From: S012-113 sp965368405
GTDB lineage: Bacteria; Bacteroidota; Bacteroidia; Cytophagales; Cyclobacteriaceae
Assembly (NCBI GenBank): GCA_965368405.1
Contig: CBDUMS010000003.1
Span: forward strand, 13,947-77,946
Direction: 5' to 3'
DNA length: 64,000 nt
Both the position numbers and the translations under genes were made by a program. Below are positions 17,278 to 26,894 of this stretch, one piece after another. The first letter of the stretch is position 1. Every line of letters begins with the position of its first letter. The notes beneath the pieces are model-generated. The model did not search any database. It saw only the letters and a program-made list of their open reading frames with translations, and was not told the origin of the DNA.

Positions 17278-18573
17278 ATGAAAAAAACTACCTTACTCCT
17301 AGCCTTATGTTTGTTGTCAGTGGGTTTATTTGCCACCGACCCACCTAGTAAAAACAAATTAATAGAAGATGACCTGCCTTATTTATTAGAGTTCTACAAG
17401 ACACGTCATCAAAATCCGGAAATCTCTTTAGAAGAAAAGGCCACAGCTGCTGCATTGGCATTGGAATTGAAGTCTATCGGTTTTGAAGTAACGGAGAACT
17501 TCGGGGGATACGGTATTGTAGGAGTATATAAGAATGGTAAAGGGCCAACAATTCTGTACCGTACTGACATGGACGCCTTACCAATGTATGAGAAAACAGA
17601 ATTACCTTATCAAAGTAAGCTTACAACCAATTATAACGGGCAGGAAGTTGGCACTATGCATTCCTGTGGTCATGATATGCATATGACTTCGTGGCTCGGC
17701 ACTGCTCGGGCTATGGTTAAGATGAAAAAAGAATGGAAAGGTACCTTGCTCCTCATTGGCCAACCCGCAGAAGAAATTGGTGCAGGTGCACGCATGATGC
17801 TTGAAGAAGGGTTGTATCAGAAGTTTGGTGTGCCCGATTATGGCTTTGGGCTCCACTGCAGTGCAACCATAGAGGAAGGCAAAGTAGGATTTGGTAAAGG
17901 ATACACTATGGCTAACACAGAAAGTGTCGACATCCTTGTAAAAGGAGTTGGTGCGCACGGTGCATCACCTCATATGTCTATTGACCCAGTGGTAACAGCA
18001 AGTTTAATGGTTATGGAACTGCAAACGATTGTGAGCAGAAACCTAAAGCCCACCGATGCGGCGGTAATAACCGTAGGCGCTATTCAGGGAGGAATAAAAC
18101 ATAATATAATCCCCGACCATGTTACTTTAAAACTTACTGTAAGGACTTATACCGACGAAGTTCGTCAAATGGTTCACAAGCGTATAAAAGAGATCGCAGA
18201 GGGTGTTGCAATAGCATCTGGAGTCCCTGAAGAACTAATGCCTGAGGTAACGATACCAGATGACTTTACGCCAGCTAATTATAACGACTCCGACTTGGTT
18301 GATGTAATGACTTCGGCAGCATCAAAAGCAATTGGTGCCGCGAATGTTGTGGAATCTGAACCGCTTATGGTGGGTGAAGATTTCTCGATGTATGGGCAGA
18401 CACCTGAGAGTGTTCCAACTGTCCTTTATTGGCTCGGAACAGCACCGGTGTCAAGATTAGAGTCAGGCAATGTCCCTGGTTTACATTCACCCTACTATTT
18501 TCCCGTTCCAGAAAGCTCTATTAAAACTGCAGTTTCGGTAAATACTGCGGCTTTGCTTTCTATGTTCAAATAG
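17278..18573 (+). CDS. Secreted M20D-type amidohydrolase/peptidase
   Basis: A 431-residue exported enzyme (signal peptide about residues 1-19). The M20D metal centre is complete: Cys130 and His132 in MHSCGHDMH, Glu165/Glu166 in QPAEEIGAG and His193 in GLHCSAT. The dimerisation domain occupies about 210-330 (VKGVGAHGASPHMSIDP). Relatives hydrolyse N-acyl amino acids, hippurate or indole-acetyl-amino acids; the exact substrate is not readable. Located 93 bases after the M14 peptidase on the same strand, plausibly cotranscribed with it. Confidence 0.88.
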   Translation: MKKTTLLLALCLLSVGLFATDPPSKNKLIEDDLPYLLEFYKTRHQNPEISLEEKATAAALALELKSIGFEVTENFGGYGIVGVYKNGKGPTILYRTDMDALPMYEKTELPYQSKLTTNYNGQEVGTMHSCGHDMHMTSWLGTARAMVKMKKEWKGTLLLIGQPAEEIGAGARMMLEEGLYQKFGVPDYGFGLHCSATIEEGKVGFGKGYTMANTESVDILVKGVGAHGASPHMSIDPVVTASLMVMELQTIVSRNLKPTDAAVITVGAIQGGIKHNIIPDHVTLKLTVRTYTDEVRQMVHKRIKEIAEGVAIASGVPEELMPEVTIPDDFTPANYNDSDLVDVMTSAASKAIGAANVVESEPLMVGEDFSMYGQTPESVPTVLYWLGTAPVSRLESGNVPGLHSPYYFPVPESSIKTAVSVNTAALLSMFK

Positions 18574-18629
18574 TTCTGAATAAACCTTGATTAATAATCA
18601 AAGTTGACGACGAATAAACTTATTTATAC

Positions 18630-19130
18630 CTAAAGGCTAATTTGTATTTTTGAGGATCCTTTTTGGAGCCTAACGATACGTTTTGTTTCACCTTTGGCAA
18701 CCGAAACCACATTGGATTGGGTGGGAAATAACTCCATAAGATAGTCCGCCGAGACAGAAATAGCAGACCATGACGCTTCATGTTGATACGCAAAGGATAT
18801 CCATAACGATATGTCATTAAGCTCACAACCTACAAAAGAAAATGCCAACTGCTGACCAGCAATTTCAAGCTGTAAATGCTCATTGAGATATTGCCTGATC
18901 AGACTAAAGTTCATGGTGCAATCACCATGTAATAGATCAAGTCTTTTCCCTGTGTGATTTTGAATAGCATCCTCAAGATCATCGGCAAAAACCTTTAACT
19001 TAATGGTGCCATTAGTCTCATTGGTTTGTTCGATTTCCAATACTGATACGTATATAGCATGCCTGTTTTCGGGGTAATTACCACCGACTATGCTAAACAA
19101 AAAAAGGAATAATGCGATCAAGCTATTCAA
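18630..19130 (-). CDS. DUF6702 family exported protein
   Basis: A 166-residue protein with a signal peptide (MNSLIALFLFLFSIVGG). The sequence HAIYVSVLEIEQ, KVFADDLEDAI and YLNEHLQLEIAGQ fits the DUF6702 family, which is common in Bacteroidota and often lies next to secreted metallopeptidases, as here. The family appears to adopt an all-beta domain with a conserved Asp-Asp-Leu segment. Function unknown. It is convergent to the M20D gene. Confidence 0.7.
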   Translation of the reverse strand: MNSLIALFLFLFSIVGGNYPENRHAIYVSVLEIEQTNETNGTIKLKVFADDLEDAIQNHTGKRLDLLHGDCTMNFSLIRQYLNEHLQLEIAGQQLAFSFVGCELNDISLWISFAYQHEASWSAISVSADYLMELFPTQSNVVSVAKGETKRIVRLQKGSSKIQISL

Positions 19131-19256
19131 ACTAAAAACTATTATTATGCCAAATATACATATGTAAATAGTTAGATAAGACGATTCCCGTTTATCATCT
19201 ATTCTCTTGTATTATCTTTCCAATTTGGCTTACTTGCCTACCTAACCCTGATTACC

Positions 19257-20738
19257 ATGAAAAGAATCCTTTTAAGCACACTGATGTTCCTGGCACCCCT
19301 ATTCGCCTTGTGTCAGAACTATCAGAAACAAGCAGGCAAGCTTGATAAGTATATCGAAGAAGTACTACAGGATTGGAACCCACCAGGGTTAGCCGTTACC
19401 GTTGTTAAGGATGGCTTACCCGTGTTTACAAAAACCTATGGTACTATATCGACCGCTTCTAAAGATAAAGTAGATGAACACACATTATTCGTTTGTGCGT
19501 CAACTACGAAAGCCTTTACAGCCGCAGCATTAGCCATATTAGCCGATGACGGCGTACTTAATTGGGATGATAAAGTAATCGATCATTTACCTGAATTTAG
19601 GCTGAAAGATCCTTTTGTAACGAATGAACTTACTATTCGTGACCTTCTTACTCACCGGTCGGGTCTTGGAAACACCGATTATCTATGGACATGGATGGAC
19701 ATTGGAAGTGATAGCGCAGTATATCGACTTCGTGATTCAGATCTGCGTTATTCATTACGATCGAGTTTTATCTACCAAAACTTAATGTACCTAACAGCTG
19801 GCGAAGTAGTTGAATCGGCCAGCGGCATGCGCTGGGACCGGTTTTTACGCGATCGAATCTATCAGCCATTAGGCATGAATGAAACCTATGGTTATTACGC
19901 CGATGCTGTTAATATGAAAAATATCGCCACCGGTCATTATTTGCTTGATGAGAAAATCACACCTATTCAACAACTATCTGCCGATGCCATCGGCCCCGCA
20001 GGCTCTATGTGGTCAAGTATTACGGATATGGGTAAATGGATACGGTTTTTAGATAATGATGGTATTATTAACGGGGACACGTTAATAAGCAGGGTGAATT
20101 TTGAGGAATTGTTTAAACCGCAACAATTGATCCCCCCAAACCAGTTCTACCCTTCTATGCAATTAACAAAGCCTAATTGGATGAGCTATGGCTTAGGGTG
20201 GTTCCAGCATGACTATAAGGGCAAAAAAGTTGATTTTCATACGGGAAGCTTACCAGGCATGGTTGCTATTGCTGGCTTAATACGTGAAGAAAATATTGGA
20301 GTCTACGTTTTCAGTAATCTAGATCATACCGAAATCCGACATGCAATAATGTATGCCACTTTCGACATCTTTCTTGATGGAAAGCTATCCTTAGACTGGA
20401 GTTCTGAGTTAAAAGCTATTTATGATGAAAGAAATAATAATGATGATGATGATCCCGAACGCGCAGAAAATGCTCCTGCCTCCATTCCATTGGATAGCCT
20501 CGTAGGTGATTACCACAATGAGAAATACGGCACTGTAAGAATACAGAAGTCGGATAATGTCCTTGAATATATACTAAATGAAGCGGTAACAGGCACAATG
20601 CAGCATTTCCATTACGACACCTACGAAATTAGTTACAGTAGAGCATGGTATGGAAAAGGATTAATCAGTTTTAGAAGAAATAACCTTGGTGAGCTGGACT
20701 ATCTAGAAGTTTGGGGACAGGTTTTTAATAAAAAGTAA
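19257..20738 (+). CDS. Exported serine hydrolase (S12 / class C beta-lactamase-like) with DUF3471 tail
   Basis: A 493-residue secreted protein. Active-site elements of the S12 fold are present: Ser82-x-x-Lys85 in ASTTKAF, Tyr173-x-Asn175 in IYQNLMY, and His328-Thr-Gly330 in FHTGSLPG. The catalytic domain ends near 390, followed by an acidic low-complexity linker (Asn/Asp repeats encoded by AAT and GAT triplets) and a C-terminal beta domain of the DUF3471 type. Such proteins act as D-aminopeptidases, esterases or peptidoglycan-peptide hydrolases; beta-lactam resistance is not implied. The nitrilase gene starts 13 bases downstream, so the pair is likely an operon. Confidence 0.87.
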   Translation: MKRILLSTLMFLAPLFALCQNYQKQAGKLDKYIEEVLQDWNPPGLAVTVVKDGLPVFTKTYGTISTASKDKVDEHTLFVCASTTKAFTAAALAILADDGVLNWDDKVIDHLPEFRLKDPFVTNELTIRDLLTHRSGLGNTDYLWTWMDIGSDSAVYRLRDSDLRYSLRSSFIYQNLMYLTAGEVVESASGMRWDRFLRDRIYQPLGMNETYGYYADAVNMKNIATGHYLLDEKITPIQQLSADAIGPAGSMWSSITDMGKWIRFLDNDGIINGDTLISRVNFEELFKPQQLIPPNQFYPSMQLTKPNWMSYGLGWFQHDYKGKKVDFHTGSLPGMVAIAGLIREENIGVYVFSNLDHTEIRHAIMYATFDIFLDGKLSLDWSSELKAIYDERNNNDDDDPERAENAPASIPLDSLVGDYHNEKYGTVRIQKSDNVLEYILNEAVTGTMQHFHYDTYEISYSRAWYGKGLISFRRNNLGELDYLEVWGQVFNKK

Positions 20739-20751
20739 GGTTTAAATTAAA

Positions 20752-21699
20752 ATGAAAAAGAAGACTAAGTATATAATTGGCTGTGTACAGGCAGGTTCGG
20801 TAATATTTGACATAGAAAAAACGCTGGATAAAGCAGAATCCTATGTAGAACAAGCAGCCAAGAAAAATGTGAAGCTGCTCGTATTCCCCGAAACATTTAT
20901 CCCGGGATATCCTGCAGGCTTAGGTTTTGGAACTGTAGTTGGCAGCCGTACCGAGGCAGGCAGAGATCAATACAAACAATACTGGAAAAGTAGTGTGCAG
21001 GTGCCCAGTAAACACACCGAACGCATGGGTGAAATGGCTAGAAAAGCCAAGCTCTTCCTGGTGATGGGAATTACCGAGCGCGACGAAACTAATAAAACCA
21101 TGTACTGCACCCTAGTCTACTTCAACCCTGATGGTGAGCTCATTGGCAAACACAGAAAAATAAAACCTACCGCTGCAGAAAGGTTGGTTTGGGGCGAGGG
21201 CGATGGTACTACTTTAGCCAGCTTCGACACTCCTTTAGGAAGAATCGGTGGTCTTATTTGCTGGGAGAATTACATGCCGCTTGCTCGCATGGCTATGTAT
21301 CAAAAAGGCGTCGAAATTTATGTTGCTCCTACAGCTGATGCAAGAGACTCCTGGCAGTCGACAATGGAGCATATCGCTTGCGAAGGAAGATGCTTTGTTA
21401 TTGGATGCAATCAGTACTTTACCAAAGACTACTATAGCGATGAACTAAAAGCTACAATTCCTGAAGATCGACCACATATATTATCTAGGGGTGGTAGCGT
21501 GATTGTCTCCCCTTTAGGTGAGGTATTAGCCGGCCCATTGTACGACCAAGAGGGACTGCTTACGGCAGAGATCGATCTAGACGAGATTATCAGAGCAAAG
21601 ATGGATTTCGATGTAAATGGACATTATACTCGAAATGACATATTTGATTTTACGGTATCTGATCAGCCCGAAATAATACCCGCAGATTTTAAGGTTTGA
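20752..21699 (+). CDS. Nitrilase-type carbon-nitrogen hydrolase
   Basis: A 315-residue cytoplasmic enzyme with the Glu-Lys-Cys triad of the nitrilase superfamily: Glu47 in FPETFIPGYPAG, Lys136 in KHRKIKPT and Cys170 in GGLICWENYMPLARMA. The CWENYMPL context and the PTAAERLVWGEGDG segment are characteristic of true nitrilases/cyanide-hydrolysing branch rather than amidases, so hydrolysis of a nitrile to a carboxylate and ammonia is the best guess. The physiological substrate is unknown. Second gene after the S12 hydrolase. Confidence 0.88.
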   Translation: MKKKTKYIIGCVQAGSVIFDIEKTLDKAESYVEQAAKKNVKLLVFPETFIPGYPAGLGFGTVVGSRTEAGRDQYKQYWKSSVQVPSKHTERMGEMARKAKLFLVMGITERDETNKTMYCTLVYFNPDGELIGKHRKIKPTAAERLVWGEGDGTTLASFDTPLGRIGGLICWENYMPLARMAMYQKGVEIYVAPTADARDSWQSTMEHIACEGRCFVIGCNQYFTKDYYSDELKATIPEDRPHILSRGGSVIVSPLGEVLAGPLYDQEGLLTAEIDLDEIIRAKMDFDVNGHYTRNDIFDFTVSDQPEIIPADFKV

Positions 21700-21702
21700 T
21701 CT

Positions 21703-22215
21703 TTATAAAACGTTAATTAGGATAAAAAAATTAAGTGCTGTCATTTGTATTAATAAATATCTTCGATACCACTTGTTTTGCCAAAAAACAGCGATAAATC
21801 CTAATAGTAAACTAAGGGGTCTAATAAATTCATATTTATCGCGGTCATCGTAGATGAAATATTCTGCTGCCCATGATAAGGTAAACACCAGCACGATCAT
21901 CAATATGAAATAGCGGGCAACATGTGTATAATAAGCCTGAAAATCTTTGTCTTTCTCTTCTGGTGTGAGTAATTCAACAGCTTTGGCAAAAAGGATGGAT
22001 TGCAGTACTATTAAAAGAAGGTTAATATTACTATCGACTAAATAATCTAATTGATTAAAGAGTCCAAGCATCAGAATGATTGCTGCTGTAAGTAAATACA
22101 CTCCCCAGCCTACAATTTCCCAATATATTCCTCTCCGGAATATTTTTAATAGATCTACGATGGCAACACCATAAATGATCGCTGGTATTAAAAGTATAAA
22201 CTCCTGTTTACTCAT
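21703..22215 (-). CDS. Integral membrane protein, unknown function
   Basis: A 170-residue very hydrophobic protein with about five membrane helices (residues 5-25, 33-55, 60-80, 100-120, 130-165). Charged loops (RRGIYWEIVG, LTPEEKDKDFQAYY) separate them. No conserved catalytic motif seen. It begins 2 bases after the stop of the class-A-like serine hydrolase on the same strand, so the two are cotranscribed. No family name assigned. Confidence 0.6.
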   Translation of the reverse strand: MSKQEFILLIPAIIYGVAIVDLLKIFRRGIYWEIVGWGVYLLTAAIILMLGLFNQLDYLVDSNINLLLIVLQSILFAKAVELLTPEEKDKDFQAYYTHVARYFILMIVLVFTLSWAAEYFIYDDRDKYEFIRPLSLLLGFIAVFWQNKWYRRYLLIQMTALNFFILINVL

Positions 22216-22217
22216 CT

Positions 22218-23189
22218 CTATTTAAGCCATTTCTCGTATCCTTTCGGTGCGCTATAAGGATAATCTGGTTCATAATGCTCCCATATTATTTTGGAGGCGT
22301 CCCTTATTAATTGAAAGCCGGCATTCGAATGATCCCAGCTTGTATCTTCTTGTTTATTGGTGATGACACAAAAAACATAGTCTCCTGAAGGGGCATTTAC
22401 ATAAACTACCTCTGAGCGACTTTGGCTAACCGAGCCCTGTTTTGACGCCGTACCAATTTCAGGGGGTATTTGCGATAACGCTTCACTATTCCAATAGATA
22501 TTACCCATTACCCGAAACATCTCTTCGCTGGCCGCTGAATTAATGGCTTTCTTTTGACCAATCATGGCTACCAGCGATGCCATTTCATAGGGCGTCGTTT
22601 GACCCCAACCGTACTTCTTCCAATCGTTATGTCTACCCGGAGTTCTGGAATTCATTCTGGTTTTCTTCATTCCAGCATCGCTTAACCAGTCATTTATAGC
22701 CGTTCCGGTACCCGCTAAATGTTGACACCATAAACTCGCGGTGTTATCACTCATGGTAATCATCAGCATAACCAGCTTGCTCAACACAACTTGCTCTCCA
22801 TCCTTAAAAGATCCTAGAATGTCATCTCCTGAATACAATAGAGAATCCTTATAAAGCATCTTATCATTATAGCTTAAATCGCCAGCATCAATTTTATTAA
22901 ATAAGGTTAGCATAATAGGCACTTTGATCATGCTTGCCGTAGGAAACAACTTATTATGGTTAATTCCCACCTTGGCTTGCTTCGCAAAATGATATACATA
23001 AATACCTGCTTCACCTTCAAAATCTTTCATCACAGTATTCAACTTCCGCTCGAGTGAATTATCGATACTGTCCTTATTAGATGCATGGGAGGAATAATTT
23101 AGAAATAGCAGAAATAGACACACCAGCGCATAAATGGCCTTTGTACTTAGTTTGGTTAACCGTTGAAATAACTGCATAAGAAATGGCAA
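22218..23189 (-). CDS. Class A beta-lactamase-like serine hydrolase lacking the deacylation Glu
   Basis: A 323-residue exported protein (hydrophobic segment about 18-31, cleavage after SSHA). It keeps Ser86-x-x-Lys89 (SMIK) and Ser147-Asp-Asn149 (SDN) of class A enzymes. The omega-loop region (about 178-200, with PGRHNDW) has no Glu in the Glu166 position, and the KTG box reads Lys250-Gln-Gly252. Without Glu166 efficient beta-lactam hydrolysis is unlikely, so a peptidase or penicillin-binding role is more plausible. Followed by a small membrane protein in the same operon, divergent from the M28 lipoprotein gene. Confidence 0.8.
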   Translation of the reverse strand: MPFLMQLFQRLTKLSTKAIYALVCLFLLFLNYSSHASNKDSIDNSLERKLNTVMKDFEGEAGIYVYHFAKQAKVGINHNKLFPTASMIKVPIMLTLFNKIDAGDLSYNDKMLYKDSLLYSGDDILGSFKDGEQVVLSKLVMLMITMSDNTASLWCQHLAGTGTAINDWLSDAGMKKTRMNSRTPGRHNDWKKYGWGQTTPYEMASLVAMIGQKKAINSAASEEMFRVMGNIYWNSEALSQIPPEIGTASKQGSVSQSRSEVVYVNAPSGDYVFCVITNKQEDTSWDHSNAGFQLIRDASKIIWEHYEPDYPYSAPKGYEKWLK

Positions 23190-23231
23190 AAAAGATTGTG
23201 ATATATTAGCGGGCTAAAATTAATGATTAAC

Positions 23232-24524
23232 ATGAGAAAAAGCATCGGATTAATAGTAGTTATCGCTTTTTTAACGAGTAGCGGCTGCGAGACCTTCGAA
23301 ATTAATGAAGAGTACGTAAAGGAAAAAATCACTTATTTATCTTCCAATGAATTACGAGGAAGGCGAACGTTTAGCCCTGAAATTGAAATTGCCGCTGAAT
23401 ATATTGCAAATGAATTTAGCAATGCTGGTCTAGAAGAGTTCGAAGGAAGTCTTAATCATATTCAAGAATTCTCCCTTTTCGAAATTTCCCAGGGTAAGCT
23501 AGAGCTTATTATTAATGATCAAACGATAGATGATCGCAATTTTGTTGCACAATTGAATGATGAGGTAATTGAATGGCAAAATAGCGAAAACGTTATTATA
23601 ACTTATATTAAACCAGAGGATGATTTCTACGAAGAATTCGGGCGCTTCCGGCGTAACGATGATAATCTATTGGTTATTGTAGCCCCAGAACATCGGCAAG
23701 CTTTTGAGCGGTATTCTCGATTTTTTAGCCGGGCAAATAGAACCTTCGAATTAGGCTCCGGTCGCTCCATTGTTATGGCCATATCCGAAATTAATGAAGT
23801 TAGTAATTACCACTTTAAAGCGACAGCTTCTATAGAAACCAAGAAGCTTAGTAATGTTGTGGGTGCAATTTCTGGGGAGCGAACTGATGAATATGTATTG
23901 TTTTCAGCCCATTACGATCATATCGGCATTCGTAAAGCGAATAATGATGGCGATTCTATCGCAAACGGCGCTAATGACGATGCATCGGGGACCGTTGCCG
24001 TAATGGCCCTCGCAAAATACTTTGCTACTCAGCCCAAGCCAGAACGAACACTCTTGTTCGTGGCTTTTACTGCCGAAGAAATGGGCGGTTATGGATCGAG
24101 GTTTTTTTCCAACAATCTTAGCCCAGATGAAATCGTAGCCATGTTTAATATCGAAATGATTGGAAAACCAGCTGTAAGCGGACCAAATACTGCATGGATA
24201 TCCGGCTGGGACAAATCCGACTTTGGCCCCCTGCTTCAAGCGAGTGCAGAAGGTACAGGCTACGAATTTTACGCCGACCCATATCCAGATCAAAACCTTT
24301 TTTATCGATCCGATAACGCGACACTTGCACGCTTAGGGGTGCCGGCTCATTCGATAAGCACCACCCCTATTGACGTAGACCAAGATTATCATCAGGTTAC
24401 AGATGAGGTGGCAACATTAGATATACCCCACTTAACCAATACAGTAAAGGCTATTGTTCAAGGTGCTAAGGGAATAATATCTGGAGAGCAAACACCTACC
24501 AGAGTTAACCCCGATGAAATTTAA
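23232..24524 (+). CDS. M28-family aminopeptidase, lipoprotein
   Basis: A 430-residue zinc peptidase. ATG at 23232 gives a clean lipoprotein signal with lipobox SSGC (Cys19); an ATG nine bases upstream is also in frame. The two-zinc centre is visible: SAHYDHIG (His, Asp), GANDDASG (bridging Asp), TAEEMG (catalytic Glu and ligand Glu), NIEMIG and DYHQVTDE (final His). The N-terminal 200 residues are an accessory domain. Predicted anchored to the outer membrane, releasing N-terminal amino acids from peptides. Its 3' end overlaps that of the convergent DksA/TraR-type gene by four bases. Confidence 0.87.
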   Translation: MRKSIGLIVVIAFLTSSGCETFEINEEYVKEKITYLSSNELRGRRTFSPEIEIAAEYIANEFSNAGLEEFEGSLNHIQEFSLFEISQGKLELIINDQTIDDRNFVAQLNDEVIEWQNSENVIITYIKPEDDFYEEFGRFRRNDDNLLVIVAPEHRQAFERYSRFFSRANRTFELGSGRSIVMAISEINEVSNYHFKATASIETKKLSNVVGAISGERTDEYVLFSAHYDHIGIRKANNDGDSIANGANDDASGTVAVMALAKYFATQPKPERTLLFVAFTAEEMGGYGSRFFSNNLSPDEIVAMFNIEMIGKPAVSGPNTAWISGWDKSDFGPLLQASAEGTGYEFYADPYPDQNLFYRSDNATLARLGVPAHSISTTPIDVDQDYHQVTDEVATLDIPHLTNTVKAIVQGAKGIISGEQTPTRVNPDEI

Positions 24525-24850
24525 CTAGCACAGTTAACGCAGAGTTGACTTTCGGGCCTAATTAAAATCCTTCCTATGGGAATGGGTTGTTTGCACTTAT
24601 TGCAAATACCAAAATCCTTGGTTCCAACCTTTTTCAGAACTTGTTGCAGTCCCTTTAGTTTAGACTCTGACTGGCGCAAAGATGCCTCTGTGATGGCTTT
24701 ATTATTAATGGCGTCCATTCTGGATATGCGCCCTATTGCTACATCTGGTGCTATAGGTGCATTCAAGTCCTTATAAGTTGCTATCAACTTTTGAGTCTTG
24801 TCTATTTCACTTTTGACTAACGCCGTAAGCTGATCTTGATTATGACCCAT
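24521..24850 (-). CDS. DksA/TraR-type zinc-finger protein
   Basis: A 109-residue protein with a helical coiled-coil-like N-terminal part (SEIDKTQKLIATYKDL, then SLRQSESKLKGLQQVLKKVG) and a four-Cys zinc finger in the C-terminus: CNKCKQP and CVNC near residues 84-107. The arrangement is that of small DksA/TraR proteins, which bind in the secondary channel of RNA polymerase. The acidic tip residues of true DksA (DxxDxA) are replaced around DVAIGRISRMDA, so the effect on polymerase may differ. Located 3 bases downstream of the S9 peptidase gene. Confidence 0.8.
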   Translation of the reverse strand: MGHNQDQLTALVKSEIDKTQKLIATYKDLNAPIAPDVAIGRISRMDAINNKAITEASLRQSESKLKGLQQVLKKVGTKDFGICNKCKQPIPIGRILIRPESQLCVNCAS

Positions 24851-24853
24851 GAT

Positions 24854-26890
24854 CTATTTTAAAGGCAATTCTATCTCCTCGTTCCAGATATATTTTCCAA
24901 ACCATTGCCAGTTATGCCACATTGCTGCCAAGCGTTCTTTTGGCTTGGTAATACCATGGCCAAAACCATTATAAATTACTAATTCGGTTTCAACACCTAC
25001 ATCCTGTAAGCCCTGATAAAGTTCGAATGCATTGGCCGGCGGTACTCTCTTATCAAATTCACCGTGCTGTATTAATGTTGGTGTCTGAGCTTTATTAATA
25101 TTAGTCATTGGCGATGTTTTCTCATAGACCGCTTTATTAGACCAAGGTGTAGCTTGTAAATACTGCCTGGTAAAAGGGTGTATATCGGTATTTACATAAT
25201 AGGTCATCCAGTTAGATATTCCTGCTCCCACTGAAATAGCTTTAAATTTTGTTGAGTTAGTGGTGAGAAAGGCTGAAATATAACCGCCCTGACTCCAGCC
25301 CATCGATGCCACCTTGCTCTCGTCTACTACACCTTCAGCCACAAGATGGTCAACTCCTGACTCTACATCCCAGGCATCACCTACGCCAAGGTTATTCACA
25401 TTAAGTTTTCTAAAATCCTCGCCATAGCCCGCAGAACCACGATAGTTAGGTCGCAATACCAAGGCTCCCTTATTAAGCCATTGAATTATGGGGTATACAT
25501 ATGCCGGTGTTGGCCCCGGTGTGCTTATACCGGTTGGGCCACCATGAATAACCACCATCAAAGGGTACTTGTTAGCCGGATCATAATTCTGAGGTTTATG
25601 TAGGACACCTTCAATCTCTGCTCCATCCTTGCTTTTCCACCGAACCACTTCGCTTTGCGCTGTGTTCCAATCCTTTATTTGCTCTGAATTATTGGTAATC
25701 TTCTTGAGTGACTTCAGTGTAATATCAGCAAGATAGATTTCGGTTAAGTCATTATCATTTGCTCCTGTAAGACTGATGCTGGCCCCCGATTTATCCATAC
25801 TAAAATCATAGATCCTCTCCGGTGTTGTTGATAAAAGGGTGGTTTTCCCATTCTTTGGATTAATGGATAGTAAATGACGCTTTGTTTTCTGCCATGCTGT
25901 TCCATAAATGGCCTTGTCATTCCAAACTAACCGGTTGATATTCTCATCGAAATCCGTTGCGATTTCACGTACTTTCTTATTGCCCAAAGAAATTATAAAG
26001 TATTGATCATTAGCATAATAATTAGATGTTCTGTTATCTAAACTTGAAGTGTATAATAACGATTTACTGTCGGGTGACCAAGCAATAATTCCGTCGTAGC
26101 TGGGATTTTCAATTAATACATTATACTCTTTCGTTTTCAAATCATAAACAGATATATCTGAGTTGAAAAAGCTATTGATTAACGGGTCTGGTTGATGATC
26201 AAAAGCAATCTTACTGCCATCGGGAGACCATAAAAATCCTTCGATCGTAAAGTCATTACTTTTTATCAGCACTTCTCCATTAGCTTTCGCCTGCAATGTT
26301 GAATCATTTAATTCCAATGGCAATTTCCATTGCATTGCTCCTTGCGGATCAAAATCGATTAGCCTGAGATGGGTTAGTTCGAACTCCTTATCTTCTACGG
26401 CATAGCTGCCATACTTGTCCTTTCTCTTCTTCTCATCCTTTGGCTTATCGGTGTATAAAAAAGCGATTTCTTTGCCATTAGGCGACCACTGAAAGCTTCC
26501 AATGTTCCCTTCCGACTTCGATACCTGAATAGCCTCTCCTCCTTCAAACCGAATGGCATGAATCTGGCTGTTTTCACCTCTTCTCGATATAAAAGCGATC
26601 CACTTCCCATCTGGTGACCATTTAGGTGAACCAGAACTAGCTTTCGGGTTATTAGTTAACTGAATTGGCTTAGCTCCATTTTTAGAAAGCCAAATTTCTG
26701 TGTCAAATCTGTTTTCCTGCCAATCTGTTCCAGATTTTGTAAATAATATAGATTTACCATCGGGTGAGATCTCTGGGTTAGATACGTTTTGAAGAGAAAT
26801 TACCTCCTCGAAGGAAGGATCTTTCTTTTCCTGAGCTATCGTTGTGCTTACAACAAAGAAAGCTACAAGTACTAATAAAGATAATTTCAT
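24854..26890 (-). CDS. Secreted S9-family prolyl oligopeptidase-like peptidase
   Basis: A 678-residue exported peptidase. ATG at 26890 is chosen because it gives a direct signal peptide (cleavage after TTIAQ); an upstream ATG at 26920 lies within the M16 gene. The first 400 residues form a WD40-like beta-propeller with repeated SPDGK motifs. The alpha/beta-hydrolase domain carries the triad Ser in GWSQGGY (about 534), Asp in EFDKRVPP (about 611) and His in GFGHGI (about 643). S9 enzymes cleave short peptides, often after proline. The start overlaps the M16 stop by a few codons on the opposite side of the ATG, so translation is probably coupled. Confidence 0.9.
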   Translation of the reverse strand: MKLSLLVLVAFFVVSTTIAQEKKDPSFEEVISLQNVSNPEISPDGKSILFTKSGTDWQENRFDTEIWLSKNGAKPIQLTNNPKASSGSPKWSPDGKWIAFISRRGENSQIHAIRFEGGEAIQVSKSEGNIGSFQWSPNGKEIAFLYTDKPKDEKKRKDKYGSYAVEDKEFELTHLRLIDFDPQGAMQWKLPLELNDSTLQAKANGEVLIKSNDFTIEGFLWSPDGSKIAFDHQPDPLINSFFNSDISVYDLKTKEYNVLIENPSYDGIIAWSPDSKSLLYTSSLDNRTSNYYANDQYFIISLGNKKVREIATDFDENINRLVWNDKAIYGTAWQKTKRHLLSINPKNGKTTLLSTTPERIYDFSMDKSGASISLTGANDNDLTEIYLADITLKSLKKITNNSEQIKDWNTAQSEVVRWKSKDGAEIEGVLHKPQNYDPANKYPLMVVIHGGPTGISTPGPTPAYVYPIIQWLNKGALVLRPNYRGSAGYGEDFRKLNVNNLGVGDAWDVESGVDHLVAEGVVDESKVASMGWSQGGYISAFLTTNSTKFKAISVGAGISNWMTYYVNTDIHPFTRQYLQATPWSNKAVYEKTSPMTNINKAQTPTLIQHGEFDKRVPPANAFELYQGLQDVGVETELVIYNGFGHGITKPKERLAAMWHNWQWFGKYIWNEEIELPLK

Positions 26891-26894
26891 GATT

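Noticed and set aside
18587..18601. TTGAT-TAATA-ATCAA, similar to an Fnr box
   Set aside because: The spacer is five bases, not four, and it lies between two convergent genes where no promoter is expected.
20433..20453. AAT/GAT triplet run, possible phase-variable microsatellite
   Set aside because: In frame within the S12 hydrolase and coding an Asn/Asp linker; triplet changes would not shift the frame. Most likely ordinary low-complexity linker.
19257..20738. Beta-lactam resistance gene
   Set aside because: S12-type motifs are shared by esterases and D-aminopeptidases; the DUF3471 tail and signal peptide point to a general hydrolase.
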